A stretch of 64,000 nt of DNA from an uncultured Alphaproteobacteria bacterium (GTDB lineage Bacteria; Pseudomonadota; Alphaproteobacteria; RF32; CAG-239): NCBI GenBank assembly GCA_934254915.1, contig CAKQMH010000003.1, positions 121,717-185,716 of the forward strand. Direction: 5' to 3'. Below the pieces are notes generated by a model, which worked only from the letters and a program-made list of their open reading frames with translations, was not told where the DNA came from and searched no databases. Position 1 is the first letter of the stretch. Each line of letters starts with the position of its first letter. Position numbers and translations under genes: made by a program. Shown here piece after piece: positions 17,129-26,422 of the stretch.

Positions 17129-18839
17129 GGTGCTGAATTTTTTACAATCTTCCGGCTTTCTGCTGCCATTATTTTTGCTTATCGGGGCAGGGTTGAGTGT
17201 ATTCCTGAAATATGAGATTATGTGGGATTTTGCTAATTATCATTATTATAATCCGTGGGCTTTTCTGACCGGACGAATAGGTTATGACATCGCTCCGGCC
17301 GGATTGAACAGTTATTTCAATCCGCTTATGGATATTCCTTTATATCTGCTGATTAAGTATTTTAATGATATGCCCAATCTGATATACGCCTTTCAGGGGT
17401 TATATTTCGGCGGTTTAATGTTTGTTTTCTTCAAACTGTTGGCTTTGTGTTTTGATACCTCATCCAGACAGGGAAAATTATCATTGGCGGCAGCTTTTGC
17501 CATCGGCCTTACCGGTTGGGCGGTTTGGGTGCAAATCGGAACTTCATCTAATGAAATACCGATAACCCTGCTTGTCCTGAGCGGATTTTATTTGCTGATG
17601 CGGGAGTTGTTCTTTTGTCAAAGCGGCAGTTGCCGGATATATTTTATAAGCGGTTTTTTACTAGGCACGGCTATGGGGCTAAAGTTGACAGCGTTTATCT
17701 ATTGCCTGTCAATTGGGTTTAGTTTGCTCGTTTTTTACCGCTCTGTTGTTGCTCCGAAGCGTAATATTGCAAGTTTTATTGCCGGCGGATTACTAGGCTT
17801 CTTAGTCTTTGACGGCTTTTGGATGTATTTAATGTGGTCGCATTTTGACAATCCGGCCTTTCCGTTTTTGAATAATATTTTCCATTCGGATTATATGCCG
17901 GCGATAAATTTCCATGATACCAAGCATTTACCGCAAAATTTATGGCAATGGTTGTTTTTCCCGCTTTATCGCGCCATTTATAAAGTCGGAGCGGAAGAAA
18001 ATGCTTTGGTTTTGGATTATCGGCTGCCGTTGACGTATATCGTTTTGCTTATAGGTTTGACAGTTTTGCTCTTCAAGCGGTTTAAGTCATCAATATCGTC
18101 TCGAACCGGATTTATCATAACTAACTTTATTCTTGGTTATGTTTTATGGCTGAGTGTTTTTGCAACTTCACGTTATACCGTATTTTTAGATTTGCTTTTG
18201 GCCATGATTTTGGTTAAGGCATATGTTTTTGCCTTTCCCAAGCGCGAACGGCTGCAGCCGCTTTATCTGTCGCTAGGTATAATTATCGCTTATTCATTGC
18301 TAAGTACTCCGTATTTCAGTGATTATTTTGAAAAACGAACTCAAGTTGATTATCAGTCCAGAACAAAAGTTTATTGGCTCGCTAAAAAAATGGCTGTTCC
18401 GCAGCAGAATATGGATAACGCTTTTATTAAGATTGAGAAGATTAAACTGCCGCCGGATACGCTTATTTTGCAGTTTGCGCAGCCGAATGCTTTCTTGCTG
18501 CCGCTGTTAGCAACGGATAGCATTCGCGCTCTTAATATGTATAATCGGATGTTTGTGGCCGATGATGCTTCCAATGCCTATGAAATGATAAATATGTTTA
18601 ATCTTGGCAAATGGTTGGAATTAAAAGAAAAAATCTTTGCCGAACACAAAGGGCCGATTGTCGCACTGTTCGTTGAAGATGGTTCATTTTTCCATCCGAT
18701 ATGGCTGCAGATTAATCCGCGTTTAAAAAATATGAAATGCCGCCCGTTGATTAATAATATTATGACCAATACGATTTGTTATCCGCCGGAACTGGAAACA
18801 CAAATTTTTTCTACTCAGGAGGTTAAAGATGGACAATAA
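17115..18839 (+). CDS. Polytopic membrane protein, GT-C glycosyltransferase-like, copy 2
   Basis: A 574-residue paralogue of the preceding protein: same WDFANYHYYNPWAF motif, same YFNPLMDIPLYLL and same topology with a soluble C-terminal region (HKGPIVALF matches HKGPVVQII in copy 1). The gene overlaps the previous gene by 14 bp and the next by 11 bp, so the module is tightly coupled. Probably a membrane transferase using a lipid-linked sugar made by the GT2 enzyme that follows. Confidence 0.65.
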   Translation: MMKNKVLNFLQSSGFLLPLFLLIGAGLSVFLKYEIMWDFANYHYYNPWAFLTGRIGYDIAPAGLNSYFNPLMDIPLYLLIKYFNDMPNLIYAFQGLYFGGLMFVFFKLLALCFDTSSRQGKLSLAAAFAIGLTGWAVWVQIGTSSNEIPITLLVLSGFYLLMRELFFCQSGSCRIYFISGFLLGTAMGLKLTAFIYCLSIGFSLLVFYRSVVAPKRNIASFIAGGLLGFLVFDGFWMYLMWSHFDNPAFPFLNNIFHSDYMPAINFHDTKHLPQNLWQWLFFPLYRAIYKVGAEENALVLDYRLPLTYIVLLIGLTVLLFKRFKSSISSRTGFIITNFILGYVLWLSVFATSRYTVFLDLLLAMILVKAYVFAFPKRERLQPLYLSLGIIIAYSLLSTPYFSDYFEKRTQVDYQSRTKVYWLAKKMAVPQQNMDNAFIKIEKIKLPPDTLILQFAQPNAFLLPLLATDSIRALNMYNRMFVADDASNAYEMINMFNLGKWLELKEKIFAEHKGPIVALFVEDGSFFHPIWLQINPRLKNMKCRPLINNIMTNTICYPPELETQIFSTQEVKDGQ

Positions 18840-19758
18840 AAAAATTGCCGTGATTATACCGTGCTATAATGAAGAAACCGCAATTGCCAAAGTCATAAAA
18901 GATTTTCATCAAGTCTTGCCGCAGGCTGATATTTATGTCTATGATAATAATTCAACTGATAATACTGCGGCGGTTGCTCGTAAAGCCGGGGCAATAGTTC
19001 GCTGCGAAACTTTACAGGGCAAAGGCAATGTCGTGCGTCGAATGTTTGCCGATATTGAGGCCGATATTTATATTATGAGTGACGGTGACGAAACATACGA
19101 TATTGCCAAAGCGCCGTTATTGGTCAAAAAATTACTTGATGATAATTTAGATATGGTTATCGGTGCTCGTAAAGAGGTTGATTTAGCCGCTTATCGCGTA
19201 GGCCACCGTTGGGGTAACAAATTATTGACCAGTTTGGTGCAATATTTTTTCAAACGTCATTTAACGGATATGCTGTCAGGTTATCGCGTATTTTCCAAGC
19301 GCTTTGTTAAAACTTTTCCGGCGCAGTCATCTGGTTTTGAAATCGAAACCGAACTGACGGTTCATGCTTTTTCTTCGCGAATTCCGATGATCGAGGTCGA
19401 AACCGATTACTTTGCTCGTCCGGCCGGTTCACAAAGCAAACTTTCCACTTATAAAGACGGTTTTCGTATTTTGTTGATGATTGTCAACCTGATTAAGGAA
19501 GAGCGTCCGCTGTATTTTTTCAGCCTGATATTTGTCGTTTTGTTTGTGCTTTCGCTGTTATTGGGGATTCCGATTTTAAATAATTATCTCGAAACCGGAC
19601 TTGTTCCGCGGATGCCCAGTGCCATTTTGTCAATGGGAATGATGATTTGTGCGGTTATCAGTTTGTTTGTCGGCTTTATTCTGGACAGCTTGGCTAAAAC
19701 CCGCAAAGAAAATCGCCGTTTGGCTTATCTTAATTATCGGACGTCATCGGAGGATTGA
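18829..19758 (+). CDS. GT2 glycosyltransferase, polyprenyl-phosphate type
   Basis: A 309-residue enzyme with an N-terminal DPM1-like GT-A domain (VIIPCYNEE, residues 9-17; YIMSDGDETYD carrying the metal-binding DxD-type motif near residues 82-92; GHRWGNKLL and the DMLSGYRVFSKR stretch) and two C-terminal membrane segments (about residues 227-250 and 262-283). Family knowledge: such enzymes transfer a sugar from a nucleotide to a polyprenyl phosphate. Strong AGGAGG site before the ATG. It very likely supplies the donor for the two membrane proteins upstream. Confidence 0.85.
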   Translation: MDNKKIAVIIPCYNEETAIAKVIKDFHQVLPQADIYVYDNNSTDNTAAVARKAGAIVRCETLQGKGNVVRRMFADIEADIYIMSDGDETYDIAKAPLLVKKLLDDNLDMVIGARKEVDLAAYRVGHRWGNKLLTSLVQYFFKRHLTDMLSGYRVFSKRFVKTFPAQSSGFEIETELTVHAFSSRIPMIEVETDYFARPAGSQSKLSTYKDGFRILLMIVNLIKEERPLYFFSLIFVVLFVLSLLLGIPILNNYLETGLVPRMPSAILSMGMMICAVISLFVGFILDSLAKTRKENRRLAYLNYRTSSED

Positions 19759-19762
19759 TATT

Positions 19763-20446
19763 ATGAAATACCGCGGGGAAGACAATTTAGCCGTTATGAA
19801 TTTGGCTCAAAACCACATTCGCTATATTGAGGATGAAATACTACGAGCCTGTCCGCCAACGGCTAAAGATATTATTGATTTCGGTGCCGGCAACGGTTTG
19901 TATGCCCGCCGCCTTCAGTCGCGCCTGCAGACTCCGATAACTTGTGTCGAGCCGGCCGATAATATGCTTCCGTACCTTGATGGTTTGACCGTGGTCAAAG
20001 ATATGTCTTTATTAACTGCACCGGCCGATTTTATCTATTCACTTGATGTTTTGGAACATATTGCCGATGATGAAACGACCCTGAAACAGTTGTTTTCTCA
20101 ATTAAAACGGGGCGGCGTGTTATTTTTGCATGTTCCGGCGTTTCAGTCTTTGTATTCGGCGATGGATAAAAAAGTCGGACATTTTCGCCGGTATTCGCGG
20201 TCGGAACTGATAAACAAATGTCGTGCCGCCGGCTTTGAGGTTGATGATTGTCGTTATATGGATTTTTGCGGCTTTTTTGCTTCTCTTTTATATAAAGCGG
20301 CTCCGGCCGCCGACGGGTCGCTTAACCCGCGCTTATTGACCTTGTATGATAAATTGGTGATTCCGGCCAGCAGTATTGCCGATGCTTTAACCTTGGGGCG
20401 GGTTTGCGGCAAAAATTTAATCTTAACCGCGCATAAGGGGCTGTAA
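19763..20446 (+). CDS. Class I SAM-dependent methyltransferase
   Basis: A 227-residue protein started at the ATG at 19763 behind CGGAGG. Motif I is DIIDFGAGNGLYARRL (residues 36-51); the acidic loop is CVEPADNM; post-I and motif IV are YSLDVLEHIADD. These fit a Methyltransf_11-type small-molecule or lipid methylase. It overlaps the next gene by one base (TAATG). Substrate unknown; the context suggests a glycan or polyprenyl intermediate. Confidence 0.8.
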   Translation: MKYRGEDNLAVMNLAQNHIRYIEDEILRACPPTAKDIIDFGAGNGLYARRLQSRLQTPITCVEPADNMLPYLDGLTVVKDMSLLTAPADFIYSLDVLEHIADDETTLKQLFSQLKRGGVLFLHVPAFQSLYSAMDKKVGHFRRYSRSELINKCRAAGFEVDDCRYMDFCGFFASLLYKAAPAADGSLNPRLLTLYDKLVIPASSIADALTLGRVCGKNLILTAHKGL

Positions 20447-20763
20447 TGTTAATGATGTATTGGGGAATTATAGCTCAGGTTTTGTTGAGCTTGGGCGGAT
20501 TGTATAAAATCAAAACCGCAACAGTGATTTTAAGTTTTCATTTTGCTTTAGGGTTTGCGCTTTATGGCTTGAGCTTTGTCTTATGGGTTTGGCTGATACG
20601 GACTTACAGCCTGTCTGTCGCGTTTCCGGTGGCCGCTTCCTTGAGCATAATTTGCTCGCAGTTGGTCGGAGTATTATTACTGAACGAAGGTTGGGGAATA
20701 TTGCAATGTATAGCCATTGCTCTCCTCCTGAGCGGGGTTATTTTACTCTCTTTTGTAAAATAA
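20446..20763 (+). CDS. SMR/EamA-type four-helix transporter
   Basis: A 105-residue protein made of four hydrophobic helices, the size and pattern of small multidrug-resistance proteins and of ArnE/ArnF-type flippase subunits. Features include SLGGLYKIKTA after helix 1, PVAASLSIICSQLVGVLLLNEGW in helices 3-4 and a final LLLSGVILLS helix. As last gene of the glycan module it may move a lipid-linked sugar across the inner membrane; this is inferred from context. Confidence 0.75.
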   Translation: MLMMYWGIIAQVLLSLGGLYKIKTATVILSFHFALGFALYGLSFVLWVWLIRTYSLSVAFPVAASLSIICSQLVGVLLLNEGWGILQCIAIALLLSGVILLSFVK

Positions 20764-20850
20764 TCTTGCCAAAATCCTTAATTCTTAATAATTTGTTGAA
20801 TATATTGTGCTACAAATATAACAAAAATGGATAACTGTAAGGAAAGAACA

Positions 20851-21477
20851 ATGTTTGACCGTAGTCCTCTGAAAATTTATGACAACACGCTGGTGCCGAT
20901 GGTGATTGAACAAACCTCTAAAGGCGAACGCTCATTTGATATTTACTCCCGTTTGTTGAAAGAACGTATTATCTTTTTGACCGGCGAAGTTAATGATGAG
21001 GTATCATCTTTGGTTTGCGCGCAATTGCTGTTTTTGGAATCTGAAAATCCCAAAAAAGACATTTTCCTTTATATCAACTCCCCCGGTGGTGTCGTTACTT
21101 CCGGCATGGCGATGTATGACACCATGCAGTACATCAGCTGCGATGTTAATACGTTGTGTATCGGTCAGGCTTGCTCTATGGGATCTTTGCTGTTGGCCGG
21201 CGGTGCGGCGGGAAAACGTTTTTCGCTGCCTAACTCGCAAATTATGATTCACCAGCCTTCCGGCGGTGCTAAAGGGCAGGCGGCCGATATTGAAATTCAG
21301 GCTAATTTGATTTTGAATATGCGCAAACGTTTGAACCAGATTTATGTTAAACACACCGGACAAAAGTTGAGCGTAATTGAAAAAGCTATGGACAGAGATA
21401 ACTTTATGACCCCGGAAGAGGCTAAAAAATTCGGGCTTATTGACCATATTGTAACCTCGCGTGAAGAAATAAAATAG
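20851..21477 (+). CDS. clpP: ATP-dependent Clp protease proteolytic subunit
   Basis: A 208-residue serine protease subunit. The start is the ATG at 20851 behind AAGGAAAG; an in-frame ATG at 20827 lacks a site. The nucleophile is Ser109 in GQACSMGS, the histidine is His134 in IMIHQPSGG, and the acid lies in the DRDNFM region. The tetradecamer degrades substrates fed by ClpX, whose gene follows after 9 bp. ssrA and sspB, which supply tagged substrates, lie further along in this window. Confidence 0.98.
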   Translation: MFDRSPLKIYDNTLVPMVIEQTSKGERSFDIYSRLLKERIIFLTGEVNDEVSSLVCAQLLFLESENPKKDIFLYINSPGGVVTSGMAMYDTMQYISCDVNTLCIGQACSMGSLLLAGGAAGKRFSLPNSQIMIHQPSGGAKGQAADIEIQANLILNMRKRLNQIYVKHTGQKLSVIEKAMDRDNFMTPEEAKKFGLIDHIVTSREEIK

Positions 21478-21486
21478 GAAAAACTC

Positions 21487-22755
21487 ATGACTGACCAAAA
21501 AGATAATAAAGACGAAGTTTTGCATTGTTCCTTTTGTGGCAAGAGCCAAAATGAAGTAAAAAAACTGATTGCCGGCCGCGGAGTTTACATCTGCGATGAA
21601 TGTATTGAAGTCTGCATTAATATCGTTTCCGACGAAATGGCTGAAATGAATAAAAATGAGCTTGGCAATACCGAAGACGGATCATTGCCTTCACCTTCCA
21701 AAATCAAGGATTTTCTTGACCAGTATGTAATCGGGCAGGAACACGCCAAAAAGGTTTTGTCGGTAGCGGTTTATAATCACTATAAGCGCCTGAATAGCCA
21801 AAAGACCAATAAAGATGTCGAAATTGCCAAGTCAAACGTCATCCTTATCGGTTCGACCGGTAGCGGTAAAACGTTGTTGGCGCAGACTTTGGCCAAGATT
21901 TTGGATGTGCCGTTTGCTATTTCTGATGCAACTACCTTAACTGAAGCCGGCTATGTCGGTGAAGATGTCGAAAATATCATCTTAAAATTGGTGCAAAATG
22001 CCAATTATGATATCGAAAAGGCACAGCGCGGAATAATCTATATTGATGAGATTGATAAAATTACCCGCAAAACTGACGGCCCGTCAATTACTCGTGATGT
22101 TTCGGGCGAAGGAGTGCAGCAGGCATTGCTGAAAATTATTGAAGGTACGGTTGCTAATGTCCCCCCTCAAGGCGGACGTAAACATCCTCAGCAGGAATTT
22201 TTGCATGTCGACACCACCAATATTCTCTTCATTTGCGGTGGTGCGTTTGCCGGATTGGAAAAGATTGTCAGCCGCCGCGGGGCTGAAACTTCAATCGGCT
22301 TCGGTGCTAAAGTTGCGACTAAGGAAGAACGTAATATCGGTGACATCATTAAAGATGTTCAACCCGAAGATTTACTTAAATACGGTTTGATACCCGAATT
22401 TATCGGTCGTCTGCCGATTATTGCCACTTTAGGTGATTTGGATGAAAACGCTCTGGTTAAAGTTCTGACCGAACCGAAAAATGCGTTGGTAAAACAATAT
22501 CAGGCTATGTTTGATATGGAAAATGTCAAACTGACCTTTACTGATTCGGCCTTGCGCGCAATTGCTAAAAAAGCAATTGAACGTAAAACCGGTGCTCGCG
22601 GTTTGCGCGCCATTATGGAAGATAACTTGTTGGAATTGATGTACGATATTCCCGATAAAAAAGAAATCGGTGAAATCATCATTGATGACAAAGTTATCAA
22701 TGATGGCAAAGAGCCGAAATTCGTTTTGCGCAAAGAAGATAAAAAAGCTTCCTAA
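21487..22755 (+). CDS. clpX: ATP-dependent Clp protease ATPase subunit ClpX
   Basis: A 422-residue AAA+ unfoldase. The N-terminal C4 zinc domain (CSFCGKSQ ... ICDECIEVC, residues ~15-41) is the docking site for SspB. Walker A GSTGSGKT is near residue 120 and Walker B IIYIDEIDK near residue 185; the RGAE-type pore loop SRRGAET and the sensor 2 region GARGLRAIMED follow. Transcribed with clpP and closed by a strong terminator. Confidence 0.98.
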   Translation: MTDQKDNKDEVLHCSFCGKSQNEVKKLIAGRGVYICDECIEVCINIVSDEMAEMNKNELGNTEDGSLPSPSKIKDFLDQYVIGQEHAKKVLSVAVYNHYKRLNSQKTNKDVEIAKSNVILIGSTGSGKTLLAQTLAKILDVPFAISDATTLTEAGYVGEDVENIILKLVQNANYDIEKAQRGIIYIDEIDKITRKTDGPSITRDVSGEGVQQALLKIIEGTVANVPPQGGRKHPQQEFLHVDTTNILFICGGAFAGLEKIVSRRGAETSIGFGAKVATKEERNIGDIIKDVQPEDLLKYGLIPEFIGRLPIIATLGDLDENALVKVLTEPKNALVKQYQAMFDMENVKLTFTDSALRAIAKKAIERKTGARGLRAIMEDNLLELMYDIPDKKEIGEIIIDDKVINDGKEPKFVLRKEDKKAS

Positions 22756-22772
22756 GCAAATTTTCTTAAACC

Positions 22773-22808
22773 ATAAAAAAACTCGACTGCAACAGTCGAG
22801 TTTTTTTA
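22773..22808 (+). terminator. Terminator of clpPX
   Basis: AAAAAACTCGACTG-CAA-CAGTCGAGTTTTTTT; A/T runs on both sides let it also serve the converging gene at 22832. Confidence 0.88.
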
Positions 22809-22831
22809 TGGTTTTATCAGAGCAAAGTTCA

Positions 22832-24625
22832 TTAATCGTTTTTGCTGATTAAAGCTATTTGCTCCTCAATTATTTCTTTGTTGAAAACCGGTTCTTGCGC
22901 TTCAGTCAAACCATTGGCAATTTTATCCTTGACCGTGCTTTTGTTTAACTCGTTGCTTTCATCTTTAAGGTTAAGGGCATGTTTCCACTGAAAATAAGCT
23001 TCGTTTTTACGACCGTTAAACCAATAAACATCCCCCAAATGATCACTGATAACGGCATTGGACGGATCAATTTCGGCCGCTTTTTCAATATACGGCATCG
23101 CCATACGATAGTATCCCAGTTTATACAAAGCCCAGCCTAAACTGTCATTTATATTACCATCACCGGGAGCTTGGTTATAGGCCTCAACAATCATGCCGAA
23201 AGCTTGTTCAGTATTTACTCCGCGTCTGATCCAACTATAACCTAAGTAGTTCAAAACCAAATAATTATTAGGGTTAAGCTCTAAGGCTTTTTGGAATGAT
23301 TTTTCGGCTTTTTTCCATTCATCATTTTGTTCATATGCAATTCCCAAGGCGTAATAGATTACCCAATGCTGTGGTTCGACTTTATCCAGATTATCCAACG
23401 CTTTTTTGTAGTAATATATGGCCTCACTAGGTTTGTTGTCGCCACGCAATACATCGGCCAAGTTAGAATAAATCAGATAACTGCCGGAGTCTAATGCTAA
23501 TGATTTCAATAGCAGTTCCGCTGATTTATTATCATTCATCAAAACATAGTTGTTAGCTTTTTTGATTTGTGCCGAATAATAGGCTTCCGAACTTTTATCA
23601 ATACTGTCATATATTTTGTTGGCGTCTTCATACATTTCGCGCCCTTCCAAAATATCCGCCAACAGCAGTTTGGCCAAATCGTACTGCGGATTTTCATAAA
23701 TAGCCATACCGATAAACATATGCGCCATATCATATCCGGCCGGTCCTTGGCGTAAAGTTGCGGCAATGCTGAATAAGGCTTCAGCCACGCCGACGTTGGG
23801 ATTGGTAATAATCGGAGCAGTTTTTTCCGGAACGGCATGAGCAACGTTATATTGTAATTTTTCCAGCATTTCGGCCAGCAATTTTTCGTCATTATATTTG
23901 TTAACCAGCGCAACGGCCTTGTCTTTTTGTCCGGTTCTTAAATAAAAATTGCTTATAATCTGCAAAGCCCGAAACGACATTTCCATGCTTTCTTCTTTAA
24001 CTATGACTTCATAGTCGGTTTGTGCGGCCTGGTTTCTTCCGAAATAATCATTAATCATACCACGGTGGAAGTGATACAGCGCTCTGAAACTTGGTTCTTT
24101 TTTCAAAGTATCAAGCTGTTGCAAGGCTTTTTCGGGATGATTGAGCGCGGCTTCGGCCCAAGCTGTAATCAGCGGGTTTATAAATTCTTTGTAAAGCGGA
24201 TTTTTTATCGGCTTAAGGGTTGAGGCAACCTGCGTGTAATTGCCTTTTTTCATCTCATCAATCGCCAAAATGGCTTTTATGAAATTATTTTTATCGCCGT
24301 TTTTTTCTGCCTCTACGGCATAATGTGCAGCTTCATCAACTCGTCCCTGTGAAACCAAAATCAAATAAACCCAGCTGACCAATTCTTTATTTTGCGGGTC
24401 GATTCTAAGCGATTCGATATAATAATCAGAGGCTTTGTTAAAATCACGGCGCATATGGGCAACTCGTCCGGCTAAATATGCTCCGTATGATTTTTGGGCT
24501 GTTGTTTCAGGCAATGGTTTAACTATATCGCTTTCTACTTTGGCTTTGCCGCCGAGATTGTTGGAGCATGAGCCGAATATGGCAATCGAAACCAATAAAA
24601 TACCTAAAAAACCGAACTTTGACAT
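22832..24625 (-). CDS. TPR-repeat lipoprotein
   Basis: A 597-residue lipoprotein. The signal peptide ends in the lipobox IFGSC (Cys20). At least ten helical TPR-like repeats follow, clearest at residues ~385-520 (AIYYYKKALDNL; WKKAEKSFQKALELNPNNYLVLNYLGY; RMAMPYIEKAAEIDPSNAVISDHLGDVYW). Many alphaproteobacteria carry such an outer-membrane TPR lipoprotein of unclear role. Divergent from udg; it ends next to the clpX terminator. Confidence 0.85.
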   Translation of the reverse strand: MSKFGFLGILLVSIAIFGSCSNNLGGKAKVESDIVKPLPETTAQKSYGAYLAGRVAHMRRDFNKASDYYIESLRIDPQNKELVSWVYLILVSQGRVDEAAHYAVEAEKNGDKNNFIKAILAIDEMKKGNYTQVASTLKPIKNPLYKEFINPLITAWAEAALNHPEKALQQLDTLKKEPSFRALYHFHRGMINDYFGRNQAAQTDYEVIVKEESMEMSFRALQIISNFYLRTGQKDKAVALVNKYNDEKLLAEMLEKLQYNVAHAVPEKTAPIITNPNVGVAEALFSIAATLRQGPAGYDMAHMFIGMAIYENPQYDLAKLLLADILEGREMYEDANKIYDSIDKSSEAYYSAQIKKANNYVLMNDNKSAELLLKSLALDSGSYLIYSNLADVLRGDNKPSEAIYYYKKALDNLDKVEPQHWVIYYALGIAYEQNDEWKKAEKSFQKALELNPNNYLVLNYLGYSWIRRGVNTEQAFGMIVEAYNQAPGDGNINDSLGWALYKLGYYRMAMPYIEKAAEIDPSNAVISDHLGDVYWFNGRKNEAYFQWKHALNLKDESNELNKSTVKDKIANGLTEAQEPVFNKEIIEEQIALISKND

Positions 24626-24767
24626 TGGATAACCTAAAACATTGACATTTACAGCTTAATATTAGCTATTTTTTTTTATGATACAATAGACTTTTAAAAA
24701 TATTATAAGTTTTGTGTAAATAAATGTTTTGTCTTGCAAAATAACATAATTCGTCTAACTTAAAACT

Positions 24768-25598
24768 ATGATGAATGATACGAATTCGCTGCAGGAAATA
24801 TTAGATTGGTATTTGTGCGCCGGAGTTGATGAAACTTGCGGTGATGTTCCGTTTGGTTTAGCTGAAAAAACAGCAGCGCCGATAACGGTGCGTCAGGAAG
24901 TTGTTTTGCCTAAACCGACAGCCCCGACGCCGGTTCGTCAGGCTACTACCGAACTTGCGCAAGCAACAGTCGATGCCTGCCGCAATGCGCGTGATATCTG
25001 CGCTAAAGTTACCTCTTTGGAGCAACTTAAATCTGAGGTTGAGGCTTTTGAAGGCTGTGCCTTGAAACTGACTGCCGCTCATACGGTTTTCGGCGACGGC
25101 AACTCGCAGTCAAAAATTATGTTTATCGGAGAAGCTCCGGGGGCAGACGAGGATAGAATAGGCGTGCCGTTTGTCGGCCGCAGCGGTCATCTGTTGGATA
25201 AAATGTTGGCGACCATTGGGCTGGATCGAACCCAATGCTATATTTGCAATATTTTACCCTGGCGTCCGCCCGGAAACCGTACGCCGCTGGATTCAGAAGT
25301 TGCGGTTTGTCTGCCTTTTTTGCAAAAACAAATCGACTTGATTGATCCTGATTACATTTTTACATTGGGCGGAAGCGCGGCTAATGCTTTGTTGAATACG
25401 GCGGAAACTATTTCCCGTATGCGCGGACATTGGTTGGAGTATCCCAAAAACAACGGTAAAAAGGCCTTGTTGCTGGCAAGCTTTCATCCGGCCTATCTGT
25501 TGCGTACGCCGTCGCAAAAAGCTAAATCGTGGGCCGATTTCCTGCGCTTGTCCAAAGAAATCAGCTCTCAAAAGGAATTAAATGCCAAAAATGCATAA
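24768..25598 (+). CDS. Uracil-DNA glycosylase, family 4-like
   Basis: A 276-residue base-excision repair enzyme that removes uracil from DNA. The catalytic core runs from about residue 120: IMFIGEAPGADEDRIGVPFVG, ILPWRPPGNRTP and the uracil-binding SFHPAYLLR near the C-terminus. The N-terminal ~90 residues are a variable extension. Two of the four Fe-S cysteines of the Thermotoga-type enzymes are not seen: Phe and Trp stand where CxxC and KC would put Cys, leaving Cys in EGCALK and AVC. Fe-S binding is therefore uncertain. Confidence 0.9.
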   Translation: MMNDTNSLQEILDWYLCAGVDETCGDVPFGLAEKTAAPITVRQEVVLPKPTAPTPVRQATTELAQATVDACRNARDICAKVTSLEQLKSEVEAFEGCALKLTAAHTVFGDGNSQSKIMFIGEAPGADEDRIGVPFVGRSGHLLDKMLATIGLDRTQCYICNILPWRPPGNRTPLDSEVAVCLPFLQKQIDLIDPDYIFTLGGSAANALLNTAETISRMRGHWLEYPKNNGKKALLLASFHPAYLLRTPSQKAKSWADFLRLSKEISSQKELNAKNA

Positions 25599-25697
25599 AT
25601 GTTATTAATTCTTTCATAATTTGTTGGTATTTTTTATAAAAACGATTATTATAGTGACAAAATTTATTTAATCCAAATTCATTTTAAGGGAATTAAG

Positions 25698-26405
25698 ATG
25701 ACGATTGCGAAGAATATAATGTTGCCGATATTAGGCTTAGGAATGGTTGCCGCCGTTTTGCCGGCACAGGCTGCTGAAGACGCTGTTTTGTTCAAAATTC
25801 ACGATATTGTTCCGGTCAAAAATGCTGATGGCCTGGTTACTTCTTGTGATTTGGGCGCAACTTTTTATAACCGCTCAGACAAAGAAGTGTCAAATTCTTC
25901 GCTTCGTTTGGTTTGGCAGGATGAAGTCGTTGCCGAAACCATTGATCAGGAGCAGCGCAATGATCGTGAAAGCCGTCGTCTTAAACGCACCAATGTAGCT
26001 CGTTACAAAACATCAGACTTTAACACCAAAGACATTTCCTTAAGTCTGAAACTACCTCCGTTGAAACCGCATCAGCAGATTTCATTGAAATCAAAAATCA
26101 ATACTGATCGCTGTTTTCTGCTGTTGAATGAAATGGAAATCAATGTTTCGTCCTGCACGATTAACGGTGCAAGTACAAAATCCGGTCAAAACAATTCTTC
26201 TAAAGAGTGCAGTGATTTGTTCCAATTTGTTTCGGTAAAAAATCCTGAATATTATTCGGAATTTAAAAATATTTCGGTTGAAGACCAGCTAACGCAGGAA
26301 CAGGCACTAAACGAAAGCCGCAAACAGGAACTGCTTAATCTGTATAATGACAGCATAAATTCGATTAATCAATTGACAGCCAATCTTGAAGATATTGATG
26401 AATAA
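25698..26405 (+). CDS. Exported four-cysteine protein A
   Basis: A 235-residue protein with a clear signal peptide (cleavage after AQA, residue ~25). A conserved core includes GLVTSCDL ... N ... LRLVWQDE ... LPPLKPHQQ ... DRCFLLLNEMEINVSSC ... KECSDLF, with Cys at the same places as in the next gene. The C-terminal ~45 residues are a charged helix. Periplasmic, probably disulphide-bonded. Family not recognised. Confidence 0.7.
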   Translation: MTIAKNIMLPILGLGMVAAVLPAQAAEDAVLFKIHDIVPVKNADGLVTSCDLGATFYNRSDKEVSNSSLRLVWQDEVVAETIDQEQRNDRESRRLKRTNVARYKTSDFNTKDISLSLKLPPLKPHQQISLKSKINTDRCFLLLNEMEINVSSCTINGASTKSGQNNSSKECSDLFQFVSVKNPEYYSEFKNISVEDQLTQEQALNESRKQELLNLYNDSINSINQLTANLEDIDE

Positions 26406-26422
26406 CCTTGGAGCTTAATTAA

